A stretch of DNA of 64,000 nucleotides from Siphonodentalium dalli (Eukaryota; Mollusca; Scaphopoda; Gadilida; Siphonodentaliidae): assembly GCA_032622095.1 (NCBI GenBank), contig CP136068.1, positions 863,607 to 927,606 of the forward strand, written 5' to 3'. Below, one piece after another: positions 1-12,587 of the stretch (positions within the stretch are counted from its first letter, which is position 1; each line of letters begins with the position of its first letter). A program made the translations under genes and the position numbers. Under the pieces are notes generated by a model, which saw only the letters and a list, made by a program, of their open reading frames with translations, was not told where the DNA came from and did no database searches.

Positions 1-530
1 TGTCCTATCATTCCACACTGTCCTATTATTAGGCACTATAGGGAGTACATGTATGTCTATGGTCAGTACTCACAGGATACAAAAAATGTACCGCTATGTT
101 TATTATTTTGGACAAAATAGTCTCACCCCAATGGCGCTTATTTGGATCGATGACTCCTATGTTTATTAACTCTGGAGGTCTCAAAATTGACACAAATGTA
201 AAACATCTTTCATTTTCTCTTTGTTTCAGCTGCTCATCTGTTTGGGCAACAATTGACTGTTTAGTTGGAAATTTACACAGAAATTCCACCAGATGACATG
301 TCATGTAGTTCAAATTTTATGATAGGAAGTCCATGAAACCCTTGTTTGAAAATTGAATGAAAAAAGTGAACATTGGAGGTGAATATTGTTTAATGTTTAG
401 TGAGTTGAGTATTGTATTATGTACATACAGGTACATTTAATTAACACATATTTGTTTGGGATAGCAACTGCAAGAGAGTTAACTCTAAATACTTGTGTAT
501 TTCAAGAGTCAAATACAAGTATTATATGAC
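1..530. other. Unique sequence, no gene recognised
   Basis: AT-rich sequence before the first MITE. Short open frames exist on both strands but overlap each other, show no domain and lack convincing splice sites. I see no repeat or RNA gene here. Confidence 0.5.
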
Positions 531-534
531 TTAA

Positions 535-1005
535 AGGTACTCAATCCGTAAAGAGGGTCCCCATCTCAACAGATTCCAACAACAACAATCCGATCAGAGG
601 GTCCTATATTACTATTTCTTTGGCTTTGGGGGTAAAAAATATTTGATTCGAGTCGAGGAACCCATCAAACAAAGCTCAGAGTTATTAGATATTGATTTTT
701 TAAATTTGTTATGTTCTCGAGATGAGTATACTAATAACTGCCGTAATCTGCTCTGGATGTGTACTCCAAATCTATTCAAACAGACAAGGATGGATAACTC
801 TAAAATCAAGTGGTAATTTTAACGCAATTTTGACTGAGTTCTGGGCCAGATAGTATTCCCGATAATGAAAAATAATAGATTTATAAAATCGATATCTAAC
901 AAATCTGAGCTTTGATGGGTGACTCCCTCGACTCGAATCAAATATTTTTGACACCCGAAGCCATTGAAATAGTAATTGAGAGGAGTTTTATCGGATTGAG
1001 TACCT
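535..1005. mobile_element. Family-A TTAA foldback MITE, copy 1
   Basis: A 471-bp non-autonomous element. It starts AGGTACTCAATCCG, ends with the inverse (CGGATTGAGTACCT) and is flanked by TTAA at 531-534 and 1006-1009. The two halves are long, diverged inverted repeats: each carries a 'ggctt.gggggt.aaaaatatttgattcgagtcgagga' block in opposite orientation. TTAA duplications are known for piggyBac and Kolobok transposons; the AGG rather than CC(C/Y) terminus favours a Kolobok-type transposase, which is inference. It encodes nothing credible. Confidence 0.9.
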
Positions 1006-1285
1006 TTAATTTCTTCTGTTCAATATACCCGATATACCGTAACTGGTACTGAAAATAAAAGTGTTATGAGAAACATCCAGGGCCTTCAGTTACCCACCCA
1101 TATTCCACCCTGTACTCTTAATATTTGATTCTGGGATAGTTTCCACTCCCTATTTTTACCCCCCCCCCCTTGTATTTTATCCTGAATGTCCTTCAATAAA
1201 AATAGGTATCTTTCATCAAATTAATGAAAGAATTTTTTATTTTGTTTTCATCACGTCCATCTGCAATGAGCGCACATGTCTTTAA

Positions 1286-1530
1286 AGATGCGTTATCCGA
1301 ATTAACGCTCCTAAATTACTATTTATTTTGCTTCGGGAGTTAAAAATATTTGATTCTAGTTGAGGAACACACCCATCAAAGCTCAGTGATCAGATATAAA
1401 TTTTTTAAGTTTGTTATTTTTTGAGATGTGCAATAATTTGTGGCCCAGAAAAACATGGTCAAACGGGGGATCTCGGACAAAATTGCGGATGAAGATGGAT
1501 AACTCTAAAATCAATTGGTGATCCGTCCAA
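1286..1530. mobile_element. Family-B TTAA MITE, partial copy
   Basis: Begins after TTAA (1282-1285) with AGATGCGTTATCCGAA and then runs parallel to the 10211 copy: the 'cttcggg...atttgattc.agt.gaggaac' block, 'tttgtggcccagaaaa' and 'tctcggacaaaattgcgga'. It is related to family A in its internal blocks but has a different terminus. The right end could not be placed. Confidence 0.65.
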
Positions 1531-1968
1531 ATTTCGAGATACCTAAGTGATAATACGGCCATATTTCGTTCAATAAAATGTTGATAAATTAAACACGTTT
1601 TGGGTTCCAGGCCAATTTTTAAGAATATCTTTTACTTTTCATTTTCATTCTAGTATATGAAATATATTCAATAACAAAATATTATTCTTTTGTATTTATA
1701 TACGGTTTAGGTTTAGGTGCATTTACAATGTACATATATATCATATTTGGTTCTCAACCTTTTAGAACAGAACAAAGCAGAATACAATATTAAATTTGAT
1801 CGTTGTTGTTGTTGTTGTAACTGGAGGTCTGGAACCCTGAATACATCTTTAACATGTAATCATAATAGAGAATTTGGACCCAGTTTGTCAAATTATTATA
1901 TGGCTTGTATAATAGGCCTGAATGCTAGCAGCCAACAATTAAGCCATGGCCTATGGATGGACAAGCAC
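1531..1968. other. Unique sequence with a short GTT run
   Basis: No gene seen. A short (GTT)n tract lies near 1801-1817. The rest is AT-rich with stops in all frames. Confidence 0.45.
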
Positions 1969-1972
1969 TTAA

Positions 1973-2452
1973 AGGTACTCAATCCGATAAAACTCCTCTC
2001 AATTACTATTTCAATGGCTTCGGGGGTCAAAAATATTTGATTCGAGTCGAGGAAGTCACCCATCAAAGCTCAGATTTGTTAGATATCGATTTTAGAAATC
2101 TATTATTTTTCATTATCGGGAATACTTTCTGGCCCAGAACTCAGTCAAAATTGCGTTATTATTACCACTTGATTTTAGAGTTATCCATCCTTGTCTGTTT
2201 GAATAGATTTTGGTGTACACATCCGGAGCAGATTACGGCAGTTGAAGGCAATTATTAGTACTCATCTCGAGTAAATAACAAATTTCAAAAATCAATATCT
2301 AATAACTCTGAGCTTTGTTTGATGGGTTCCTCGACTCGAATCAAATATTTTTTACCCCCAAAGCCAAAGAAATAGTAATATAGGACCCTCTGATCGGATT
2401 GTTGTTGTTGGAATCTGTTGAGATGGGGACCCTCTGTACGGATTGAGTACCT
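1973..2452. mobile_element. Family-A TTAA foldback MITE, copy 2
   Basis: A 480-bp copy in the opposite orientation to copy 1, flanked by TTAA at 1969-1972 and 2453-2456, with both AGGTACTCAATCCG-type termini intact. Open frames on the plus strand across 1717-2258 are only the translation of this repeat, since the same peptide recurs at other copies. Confidence 0.9.
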
Positions 2453-2617
2453 TTAAGATGTTGATCAACAGTTTATGTTTTAGAAAGACCCTTGATACTT
2501 AAAAATGCTTTTCGTCACATACATATACATGTATATTATAATTATTATAGTGCATGGAGGTTTTTCGGTTCGGTTTCGGTTATCTGAGAAAAACGTAAAC
2601 CTTACCACCGACATATA

Positions 2618-3085
2618 AAAACAAGACAGTCAATGACTGTGGAGACGCTCACCTACTGTAAAGACTGAGAAGAAAGGGATTTTGAAGACTAACACAGTCA
2701 GTACTTGTCAAAATAAGTTAAGACAAGTAGTTCTAAACAGGGACATACATGTAGCTCGGGATTTGCCGATGAGCCGGGCTCTTCACCTTGAAATTTGAAA
2801 GTGCACACTATGTCAAATCTCCAACCCCCTTTTAAACAAGATAATCTTAAACATTCCATAGTCCTAAGTTCACAAAATTAATTTTGAACACCCCTCTTAT
2901 GTTGAACTTTTATAACTGGAATGTGTGCTTCAAGCTCTCAAACTTTTGGGAATTTCCAGCCTGACATCTCCCATAAAGTCAAAACTTGTGCCCCATTAGA
3001 ACAGTTTAACATGAAGTCGGCAAATATGGACTGTTGGTTTAAAAACATACTAGTTGGAAATTAAAATCAAATTATGAGAACTATT
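2618..3085 (+). repeat. Dispersed repeat D, copy 1
   Basis: About 465 bp that recurs in direct orientation at 5783-6230. Shared landmarks include 'gacagtcaatgactgtgg', 'gggctcttcaccttgaaattt', 'cctaagttcacaaaa' and 'tggtttaaaaacatac'. The copies are moderately diverged. No coding potential or terminal repeat recognised. Confidence 0.75.
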
Positions 3086-4690
3086 CATATAGTGAGTCTG
3101 GTTTAATGATCCAAGCAGATGTTAACAATACACGCGGTGTTAGTTTATGGGCATGTGTCATGATAGTGGAAATGAAATGACTGCACCGCCCCTTCTTTGG
3201 GTATGTTTTAGATTCAGACAGGATCTCATGTGTGGCTTTGCTTTTCTTGTAAGCTAAGATTGTATCTCCCCATCCGTTTGGAAGCCGTTCTTAATCAACT
3301 GGACCAGGCGTGTACCATTGGCTACTACCATATAAGCCCCACCCAGACTGGGGTGTAGTCTTAAAGACGATGCATTTGATAGTTGGTTGATATGTCATAC
3401 TCACGCTTGGTGGTGGTCGGTATGGTTAAAGAAAGTACACTTGCCATCAACACAAGGATGAAATGTTCAACGCGAAGAACATTCTGAGGAATGTTACGTT
3501 GATGAGATATTGCATTCAGTTCAACACACGTTGGGTACACCAAGTGATTTCTTGGTAACATCACAATTCCGACCATGTTCATGCATGAGTCATATTAACT
3601 ACAATGTTCTAAAGTTATACATATAAAGCTATATGATCATAAAGGTCACGTTCCTCAACGTTCACGGCCATTACCGTCGAGACTCTAAATAGTACACACA
3701 GTGACATTTTCTTGAATAATACCGCCCACATACTGACACTAACCCTGAGAGAGGATAACAACGCATACCTTCATTCTATAAAACCAATATCCTGTTAGCC
3801 CATCCGACTGTTCTGTTAGAGGCTAGCATAGGATTATCCAGACAAAAGTAGCGTCTGGTAAAGTTGATTCAGAACGGATTCGAAACGGATGTGGAAATAC
3901 AATCTTACAACACCAAAAACACCGACACGCATGACATTCTTTATCTGAAACATGCACCTGGTATAGGGGTGGTGTATATACCGTGTCCCATTGCATTCCC
4001 ACTATCATGGCGCATGTCCACAAACTAGCACCGCGAGTATTGTCCTTCTCTGTTGGGAGCTATTCGACGAGACGACTGTGGGACGTCACACAGATTGCTT
4101 AGGATCATGGTCAAGACGTTTGTAGTCGGTACACTGCCGAAGTTGCCCACGTATGCCAATGCGTTTGCTAAGTTTGTGAGTTGACGAACCATCTATTGAG
4201 AAGTGACTAGCTAACTGGGAAGTTCGCCAGGTGTACATGTCGTTATCACCATGGGGTATGCGAAAGACATACATAGAGATGACCTTCTGTAAGCTTTTAT
4301 ACTCGTCGACCATATGCCTTTCTAATTCAAGATGACGCAGAAATCGCATATTTAGCAAATATTTAAAATCGGAAGCTAGACACTGGAAAATGAATTCTTT
4401 GAAACGTTATGATTAGAGGGACCATTCTCCCAGGAAGTGTTGAATACTTTGTGGGTGTTAGCGACCTAGATTTATCGGAAAAAGAAATGGAAGCTGGTCC
4501 AGATAATTATGGACGTGGCAAATCAGAATATGGCAGGTAATAGTTCTAATATGACTATTCGGCGCACCTACGGTTACGGCCATTATCGGCGTTAAGTGGA
4601 GAATGGATTTCGGAATTCGTCTTTCCAGAAGGATACGAGCTATGTTATGCGCTTTGGTACGTTTTGAACTTATAGATGGAAATTAGTATG
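3086..4690. other. Mostly unique sequence; uncertain minus-strand ORFs
   Basis: No gene can be called. Two minus-strand stretches have balanced composition. At 3361-3582 a hydrophobic run (LVLMASVLSLTIPTTTK) is followed by a plausible donor 'GTGAGTATG' near 3400. At 4086-4358 an ORF with a possible 'ttag' acceptor on its 5' side contains VDEYKSLQKVISMYVF. Neither matches a family I recognise. They could be fragments of an old gene or chance. Confidence 0.25.
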
Positions 4691-5560
4691 TGAAAATATC
4701 GATTTCTTTTCAATTTCTGGCCGCCATCTTGAATGTGAGTATCAATTGCCAAACTAAAATGAATACTTCATAACAAAATTCCATGTAATAGTGGGTAGAA
4801 TTCGCGAAACAATAACGCCCAAACGTAAGAAAGTAAAGGAATGTAGGCGTGTTTTCAAATTTCGGTCGCCACTTTGGCCGCCATCTTCGATTTGATAAAC
4901 CATCTCTTGCATGAGATGTAGGGTAATGACTTCACCTCAGTTATTTCCAACTCAACTGTAAGCATGGATGGAGTTGTCTCGACAACAATACCCAATGATG
5001 TGAATATGAGTGATTTTCGGTGATTTTTCTAAATCTGTCCGCCATTGTGGGCGCCATTTTGGATTTGGGGCACTATTATTTGAATGTGATATAAGGACAG
5101 CTCTTCGACTCGGTGTTCTAACTCACAGTAGTAAGCAGGTGTGGAGTTGTCGTGACAATAACACTCATTGATGTTAAAATGAGCGATTATCGGCGATTTT
5201 TCAATTTCTGGTGGCCATTTTGGATTTGGATTTGGATGAATATTTCCCAACTCAGGTAAATGAGGAATCCTAACCTGAGTATCTCCTGTATATATATATA
5301 TTCATCGTTATATTCGGCATTTGGGAAAACGTGAAATCGGACAAAAATATCCAGCAAAGAATGTATATTATATGGTCCCATTGTGTTCATAAATTACTCT
5401 TCTATACGATAAATTTATTATAAGATCATGTCACGATGTCCACGTTTTCCTACAGAGACAAACGAAATGTGGTGAAATGTAAAACAAAAATAGCAATTTT
5501 TCACATTTCGGCGGCCATCTTGGCCGCCATTTGAAATTACTCAAATTACGTCAAAACTCT
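4690..5560 (+). repeat. Degenerate tandem repeat with GCCGCCATCTTG motif
   Basis: Several diverged units about 190 bp apart, each with a 'ggccgccatcttg/ttttggattt' block (near 4720, 4875, 5040, 5210, 5510), and in the middle units 'ggagttgtc.cgacaataac.c' and 'gtgattttcggtgatttttc'. It resembles the 'catcttggattt' arrays at 31.9-32.6 and 63.3-63.85 kb. Non-coding. Confidence 0.6.
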
Positions 5561-5782
5561 CGATGTGAGTTTTGAAATATCACGCGGTCACCAGCACCGC
5601 TTTGTGCTAACCGCATCATAGCAAAACAACAGGACCCACCAGCATTATAGCACTTCTGCAGGACCACTTGACCAGGGTGATACCCGAAATTGGAAAGAAC
5701 TGAATTCATACAATCGATTAACATGTTCACGCACATATTGCGCATTGTTTATAGAAAATGGTATCACTCACAACAACAACAA

Positions 5783-6230
5783 GACAGTCAATGACTGTGG
5801 GTCGCTTACCTGACTGTAAGGACTGAGAAGACAGGGACTCTGAAGACTACAAGAGTCAGTACTTGACAGAATCACTTAAGTTCTAAACATGGACATAGCT
5901 GGATGTTCTCAAATGAGCAGGGCTCTTCACCTTGAAATTTCTAATTGCACATCACTGACAAATTTCCAACCTCTTACCTTTTAAAGAGGACAACCATACC
6001 ACAGTACTAAGTTCACAAAAATCACTTTGTACATTCCTCTTAGGTTGAATTTTACGACTGGTACCAGTACTTCAAGCTTTCAAACGTTTGATAATTACCA
6101 ACCTGACACCCCCATAAAGTTCAAATTTGTGGCCAATTCGGTCCAACAGTTTAACCTGAAGTAGAAACATATGGACTGATGGTTTAAAAACATACATGTT
6201 AGAAAATCAAACCAAACTACGAGAACAGTT
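5783..6230 (+). repeat. Dispersed repeat D, copy 2
   Basis: Direct, diverged copy of 2618-3085, about 3.2 kb downstream. Same order of landmark blocks with small indels throughout. No target duplication could be identified for either copy. Confidence 0.75.
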
Positions 6231-9200
6231 CTAACTTATTTTTGGTGTGAACATCTAATCTACAACTAATTTAGTATCGGGCATGAAATTTTTTACTTTT
6301 GATCAAAATAGGGGGTCAAATCTCCACCCCTCTACACTCCCTCCCCATTGCCTCAAACATTGCCCCCACCCAGGCTGTCTAGAAATCAATATTATTATAC
6401 CAGTACCAAACAGCATAGAGGAGAGTTAATTCTCTTATCTCTGCCCCTATTAGAACAAATGTGAATCCTCATCTATGAGATCCATTCATCTAGTAATATC
6501 AATATACCCCCCAATTTTCTTTGAAAAATCAGGGTATGATTTCACCTGGATAAGTGCTGGTTAAGAAACTAATATTGGAACAACCGAGTCTGTATTTAGT
6601 GTCTGACCTTTGCAGGTGAATTTAATGACAATATTCCGCAAGGTGGACTAACATCACCGAATTCACCCTCTGGGGACATCATTTCCTAAAAATGACCCCA
6701 TGAACAAATCTGAACCCCAGTCACCCAAGGCCCTTCCATACCAAATATAAGCTATATAGGCCTAATGGTTCTTGAGAAAAAACTGTTTTAAGACTTACTA
6801 TGGAGGGAAAGAGTTATGGCCCTGGCTTGGCACCTACATGTATTTGATGTGATGAACTTAATTGAACAAATCTGATTGTGAGACACCTAGGGAACATGCA
6901 CACTGAACTATATAAACACATTCCGTCTTTAATATGGAGAAGAAATCAATTGTTGATAGATGGATGGATAGACATCTCAACAGGCAGACGGATGGAAGCC
7001 TGACAGATAGAAGACAAATTTAATCCAATATATACCCCCCCCCCCATTTTTCTTTGAATATTAGTCGTATGATTTCATCTGGATAAGTGGTGATTAAAAA
7101 AATAATATGAAATGGCCAAACCTGAATTTAGTATGTCTGACATTTGCAGAATTAGGTCCCAAAAATGTGGATTTAATGACAATATTCTGTAAGGCAGGCT
7201 AGCATCACCAAATTCATCCTCAATCTGATTAGGCCTCAATGGCCAATAAAACCAAGGAACAGATTGAAGTCCTACAGTTGAAGTTGGTGATACACACCCA
7301 TTGAGCACCTCAATTATGCATTTTATCTTCTGCAAATTATGGGGACATTGAAACTGAACAGGTGGAAAAAAGTGACTAAATCAATGAAGTCCTACAGTTG
7401 AAGTTGGTGATACACACCCATTGAGCACCTCAATTATGCATTTTATCTTTTGCAAATTAGGGGGACTGAACAGGTGGAAAAAAGGTGACTAAATCAAACT
7501 GTCAATTTGATACTTGAGATACTTCCCAGAAGATGAGGCCTAAGCAGAATTAGGTCCCTGGCTGGTGTATTTGGTGATGCTAGCATGCTGTATGGGGTAG
7601 CAACACTAAATTCATCATCTGGGGACCTCACTCTGTAAATGTCAGACACACTATTTCCAGACTTGAAGAAATCTAAGCCATTCACAGTATCATTGGATGT
7701 CAGTCATGACCTAACCATGGAAGCACCAGTTTGTTTTTAAATTGCTACGGATATGTTTAGATTAGAATAATACATGTCATCTGGCTAGTTTCTATAATTA
7801 ATTACCTGTACCTTTACAGATATATATGTATATGCCTCTGTGGTGAGAAGAGGTATTAATTAAATTGAGAGGTGATATGGCTTGGAATGGATGTTGGTTG
7901 ATGGCAGGGTTGGGTCTGGGCCATGTGGGAGGGGTGGGTGGGGGAGGGTGGAATGTTTCCATAATTTCATTAAAGAGTAAAGTTTCATAACTCTGCAGAT
8001 GTTATAATGGTGTCACTTTTTCAAATTTAAAACATGTTTAAAAAAAAATTGTCCCAGAAGATGAGGCCTAAGCAGAATAAGGTAATTGAGGGTGTATTTG
8101 GTGATGCTAGCCTGCTGTATGGGGTAGCAACACTACATTCACCATCTGGGGACTTCATTCTGCAAATGTCAGACACACTATGTCCAGGCTTGGAGAAATG
8201 AACAATGGACTATTCCTATTTATTCTTGTAGACTCTGGTAGAATAGTTGTTTAGCTAATGTCATGTCTTGTAATGACAGATGGTAAACTCGTCTGAAGCA
8301 AGCAGTCTTCAGCAAGAGTATCAGGTGACCACACTATGCTAAATTGGCTTTTTCAATAATACAGGCTTCAGTGTTCTCTTAAAAATTAATAGTGCATAGC
8401 AAAGAGGTGTGAATTATAAAGGGCCATAACTCTGTTAAAATATATCGGATCAAACCCATATTTTAACTGTATTTTGATCTGTATATAAGTGTCAAAAATT
8501 CATATACCAAATTTGGTGTTGATCAGATGAAAAATGTTTGAGTAATCCTGTCTTGGATGAATTCTATATCAAAACAAGAGTGGAAGGGGTTAAATAAACA
8601 ATACCAAAATCCATACAGATGAAGAACATGCTAAGAAAAATCTAGGTAAGGAATATGAGGCTGTGATGTGTCCTAAACAAAAATTAAAGGTCAAAATGCA
8701 AAATTTAAATTTGTTGTTTTTAAAGTTATGTCCCTAGCTCTGCCCCTATTTGACCCAGTGACCCCATTTGAACAAATCTGAACCCCAGTCACCCAAGGTC
8801 TCTCTGTACCAAATATAAGCTAAATCGGCAAAATATTTTTTTAGAAGAAGTCATTGTAAGAATTACTATGAGTTATGGCCCTGGTTTCTCAACTAATTGA
8901 CCGGGTGACCTTATTTGAACAAATCTGAACACCAGTCACCCAAGGACCCGCCATACCAAATATTAGCTAAATCGGCCCAATGGTTCTGAACAAGAAGTCG
9001 TTGTAAGAATTACTATGGAGGAATAGAGTTATGGCCCTGGCTTCGCAACTATTTGACACAGTGACCTCATTTGAACCAATCTGAATGAGAGTCACTTAGG
9101 GAACATCCACACCAAATATGAACCAATTTGGTCTTCCGGTTTCAGAGGAGAAGATGTTCAAAGAAATGTTGACGGACGGATGGACGGATGGACGGACGAC

Positions 9201-9260
9201 GGACGAGGAGTGATGACTATAGCTCCACCGGAGACTTCGTCTCAGGTGAGCTAAAAACAT
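6231..9260 (+). repeat. Composite interspersed repeat, mollusc-like
   Basis: A string of degenerate modules. The block at 6485-6660 recurs at 7030-7225, and the block at 7518-7665 at 8051-8205. From about 8700, units of roughly 150-175 bp repeat 'gttatggccctggcttc...tttgaacaaatctgaa...gtcacccaagg...taccaaatat'. The right end has a GGAC/GGAT simple run (9171-9203) and finishes 'caggtgagctaaaa' (9243-9256). That terminus and the 'ataactctg' modules are typical of repeats I associate with molluscs. No reverse transcriptase is present, so this is a non-autonomous or 3'-end remnant. Confidence 0.6.
7265..7470 (+). repeat. 121-bp tandem duplication
   Basis: The segment from 'gaagtcctacagttgaag' to 'gcaaatta.gggg' occurs at 7265-7345 and again at 7386-7465, nearly identical over about 75 bp. 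A local duplication within the composite repeat. Confidence 0.8.
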
Positions 9261-9326
9261 CAAACCGCAATGGTCTTTGGTCGCGTTTGCATTCTATGAA
9301 TGAATGAATGTGTTCAAGTAACGTTT

Positions 9327-9634
9327 AATACTGGCCCTAGCCTATAGCCCCGTAGGATTTTCTTGCTCTAGAGCAGACTCTATATAAGTTATGTACCTTG
9401 GGTCAAGGGCTTCCAAAAAAATTTGGGTAGACTTCGTCATATAGTTCTCCCGTCTCCATGGCAACCGTTTTCAAAATGGCTGCCAAAATGTAATATGTTC
9501 ACATCAGAAAGTCAATAAAGTGGTCTTCCAGTCATATATGTGGAAGAGTAATAAACTGAATTATATATCAAAATATCCGTTTTGATACGGCGGTTAACAT
9601 GCCGATGTTACCTTTTCATGTAATAGTGTACATT
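9327..9634 (-). repeat. Repeat F, copy 1, outer part
   Basis: Inverted counterpart of 36095-36398 (landmarks 'ctatagccccgtaggattttcttgctctagagcaga', 'ctcccgtctccatggcaaccgttttcaaaatggc', 'tacggcggttaacatg'). At 9634 it is broken by the element 9635-11970 and resumes at 11971. Confidence 0.85.
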
Positions 9635-10210
9635 AGCGAGTTTGCAATTTCAAACCGGTACGGGTACCGGTACGCGTACGGGTAGCTACCCGTACCGGTA
9701 CACGTTTTGAAATCGCAAACTGTTTTACCGGTAGAATTCATCACATCGACTGGTAATGTATGGTGAGCCAACTGCAACAAAAAAGATATTATGATATACA
9801 TTGTTATTCGCGTTATTGGCCTATGTTATACTTAGCGTTATGGGTTGTTGGAAATATGTATTTAGATTAGATGAGCCCTATGACAATCAGTTGCTTTCAT
9901 CAAGGACGAGCTAGGTGGCAGTTGGAAGAGGACGTTGCTTTTCTTTCACTCATATTGGTAACATTTTCAACAATTGGATTCTACAAGTCATAGACCGATC
10001 GAGTGTTGACAATTAATAAATCGGTTGGAATTTTTAAACTTAGAAAATAGATTATGATAGCTCAAATATACAATAACGTTATATATAGTTAAAATGTCCA
10101 ACCAATATTCCATGTAAAATGTATTGTTTTAGACCAAGGGTCTAATATTGTCCTACATGTACTTTCAGTTCGATATAGTACTTTAGTTGGGGATTATTTA
10201 GTCATATTAA

Positions 10211-10597
10211 AGATGCATAATCCGAATGAACGCTCCCAAGTTACTATTTTTTTTTGGCTTCGGGGGTAAATCTAAATATTTGATTCGAATCGAGGAACCC
10301 ACCATCAAAGCGCAGAGTGGTCAGATATCGATTTTTGAAGTTTGTTATTTCTTGAATTGTGTAATTATTTGTGGCCCAGAAAAGAGTCATCAAACCGACG
10401 GTCTCGGACAAAATTGCGGACGAAGATGCTTAACTCTAAAATCAAGTGGTAATGCGGCCAAAATTTTATACTATAGTTGACAGCAGTTAGCATTATTTTG
10501 TTGTAATTAATCGATTCTGATAACAAAAGCGTATTTTGAAGAAATGTTCTTGTTGTAACTTTATGATATGGGGACCGTCTGATCGGTTTGAGTAGAT
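10211..10597. mobile_element. Family-B TTAA MITE
   Basis: Flanked by TTAA at 10207-10210 and 10598-10601. Starts AGATGCATAATCCG and ends 'tcggtttgagtagat', so the termini are only partly inverse. Internally it has the same 'cttcgggggtaaa...atttgattcgaatcgaggaa' and 'ttgtggcccagaaaa' blocks as 1286. Nested inside 9635-11970, so it is younger than that element. Confidence 0.75.
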
Positions 10598-11113
10598 TTA
10601 AGTAAACCCTTGTTTGGAATCTTTCAACAGATCGAATGGTCGGCCCGTCGGGGCAAGGGAATATTTATCCCAAGAATTGGGATTGTTGTCGGGATCTAAA
10701 CCCGGAGGTAGGTTGAAATGTTTAACTTGGTAACAAAAAAGGTGTCAAAATGTAGTCTGTTTAATTATACGGATTGAATACGGAGTGTTTATTATACGGA
10801 TTGAATAAAGAGCGTTTGCTTCACTTCTGTGCGAAACACAGAAAACAGCTGAAACTCGCTCTGCTTATATGCTTAGATTTTGTAGAGTATGTATAGGTAT
10901 TTCGTGTATTTGGCGACCTATATTATCCCCACTACAGTATACACAAGTATTGTGGTTCAAATGCGCCACGTCCGTTCAGATAGTAAATATATATTAAAAT
11001 GAGAAATCAGTCCCCACCTACATACGATAAGGTAACTAAACGGTAATTGTATTCAAATGTGCAATGCATAGATAAATCCACGATATATTTATGTCCTTGT
11101 ACAATGGGTTGAG

Positions 11114-11560
11114 ACAGGGACGTGGCGACAGGCGTGTCTTAACCCCCCCCTCCCCAACTTTGGTCAAATGTTCAACATTGGGAAATTTGATATACCTGAC
11201 ACAACATTGGAAATTTCACACAAACAATAGGTTGAAATTGTTTTCGTAGTTTGATTTTCGAACAATTTATTAGTGGATAATTTGTAGTTTTTAGACCAAC
11301 ATTTGCATATTTCCCTATTTTTGGTAAAACAAATTTGGACTGAAATGGCTGTCAGAAACAGTTGGAAATTGTTCAAGCTTTGGGGGGGGGGGGGTGTCAG
11401 GTCTCAAAATTTCCAACAATTGGAAAGCTTGATGCCAGCCAAGGGGAGGGGTGGATTTACGCGCAAACTTGTGAATTTTATATGGTTCGAGATGTGTAGT
11501 TAGAAATTCGAAGGTGGACACACTTCCTAACGCGCAGACCATCTATAGCCATGTCCATGT
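11114..11560 (-). mobile_element. Repeat W, copy 1 (CAGGGACGTGGCGA terminus)
   Basis: Begins CAGGGACGTGGCGACAGG with a poly-C tract and contains 'ggaaatttcacac.aacaataggttgaaa' as in the inverted copies ending near 24989 and 27979. The other end is approximate ('tagccatgtccatg' near 11560). Overlapping short ORFs here (11303-11542) are spurious translations of the repeat. Confidence 0.55.
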
Positions 11561-11970
11561 AATGGGCGTCTATAGCACCATCTACTCACTCTATTAATCA
11601 CAACCTGTCATTAATGCAGTGAACAAAGTTGTTAGTGAAAAATAATCGGCCTTCCGTATTTATCTAAGTGCTAGAAGCCGCCTCGAGAATTTGAACACAA
11701 ATCCTGGGTTAAAATGACAACTTTATCAATAATATTTGCCCATGAAATCTTTCAATAAATAGGTTAACGCATAGCTGACTGGAATTTCATGGAATTCATG
11801 GACCTTTGGGTGAGAACATCGTAGTGAAAGGCTACCGGTCAATGGGACAAATCTACCCGTTTCAATTCGCTATCGCTTTATGTGCTGCATTGAAAGTACC
11901 CAAGTGACCGTGACGATGTTCACAGATTTACCCGTACCCGTTCCCATCGAACGGGTATCGCAAACTCGCT

Positions 11971-12245
11971 ATTATCATTTTATGTTTGATAAAATAGGCT
12001 TTTTCGTGAATCAAACCAGTGAAAAATGGAATCCAACTGCCTAAGTAACATCTACATCTAGTTTTGGACGGGAATATAACTAAACGATAGATGAGGGATA
12101 TGCTCACATTTTGAAAGCGTATTTTGGAGTATCTCAATGTTTCATTTTTGGGGTAAAATCGCTTTTTTGGTGAAAAATGAGATAATTCTGGAATCCATCA
12201 CAACATGATATGCAACGTTAATTCGTGCCATTTTATAAAAGTTTA
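11971..12245 (-). repeat. Repeat F, copy 1, inner part
   Basis: Continues the inverted match to 35815-36093 after the 2.3-kb insertion: 'attatcattttatgtttgataaaatagg', 'gtgaaaaatggaatccaactgcctaagtaacatc' and 'ataattctggaatccatcacaacatgatatgca'. Confidence 0.85.
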
Positions 12246-12580
12246 AAATCTTTTCTAGACAATTATGCCATCAAAGACTTATGCCGTATAATAAACTTAG
12301 TCACGCCCACAGAGAACATCAATTTTCACCACTTATATTCGGACTGTTGTATCTCCTAAAGTCCTCAACATGCGGAGCTGCCTGATGCGTCCTTTGGACG
12401 GCGATATCATGATGTACAAGTTGAATCTGCGCATGCGCGTATATAGAGACCACCCCCCCCCCCCCCATTTGAAAAATTAAACTGAGGTGTCTTCCACAAT
12501 GTGACTTGTAGTATGCATGTTTCAAATCATTCATGTTTCAAATTGTGAGTTTCGCTCAGTAGGCAGCATGTTATAAAAAT
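12246..12580. other. Unique sequence with poly-C tract
   Basis: No gene. A C-run of about 16 interrupts the sequence near 12450-12466; one of more than a dozen G/C homopolymers of 9 or more in the window. Confidence 0.5.
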
Positions 12581-12587
12581 GGTGTTG

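Larger units (their letters stand above)
9635..11970. mobile_element. 2.3-kb element, 11-bp TIR, 3-bp target duplication
   Basis: Begins AGCGAGTTTGC and ends GCAAACTCGCT (perfect 11-bp inverted termini), flanked by ATT at 9632-9634 and 11971-11973. Repeat F copy 2 (36094-36096) gives the unoccupied site, so the boundaries are set by comparison and not by termini alone. Subterminal sequence on both sides is rich in 'cgtaccggtacgggta' words, with near-palindromes at 9655-9722 and 11931-11955. No transposase remains; the interior holds a family-B MITE and another repeat. A 3-bp duplication fits Harbinger-type or some other cut-and-paste elements; superfamily unresolved. Confidence 0.8.

Noticed and set aside
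1953-2258. Plus-strand ORF containing ...IDFRNLLFFIIGNTFWP...
   Set aside because: The same peptide appears at 17216, 36683, 43440 and 62215; it is the family-A MITE, not a gene.
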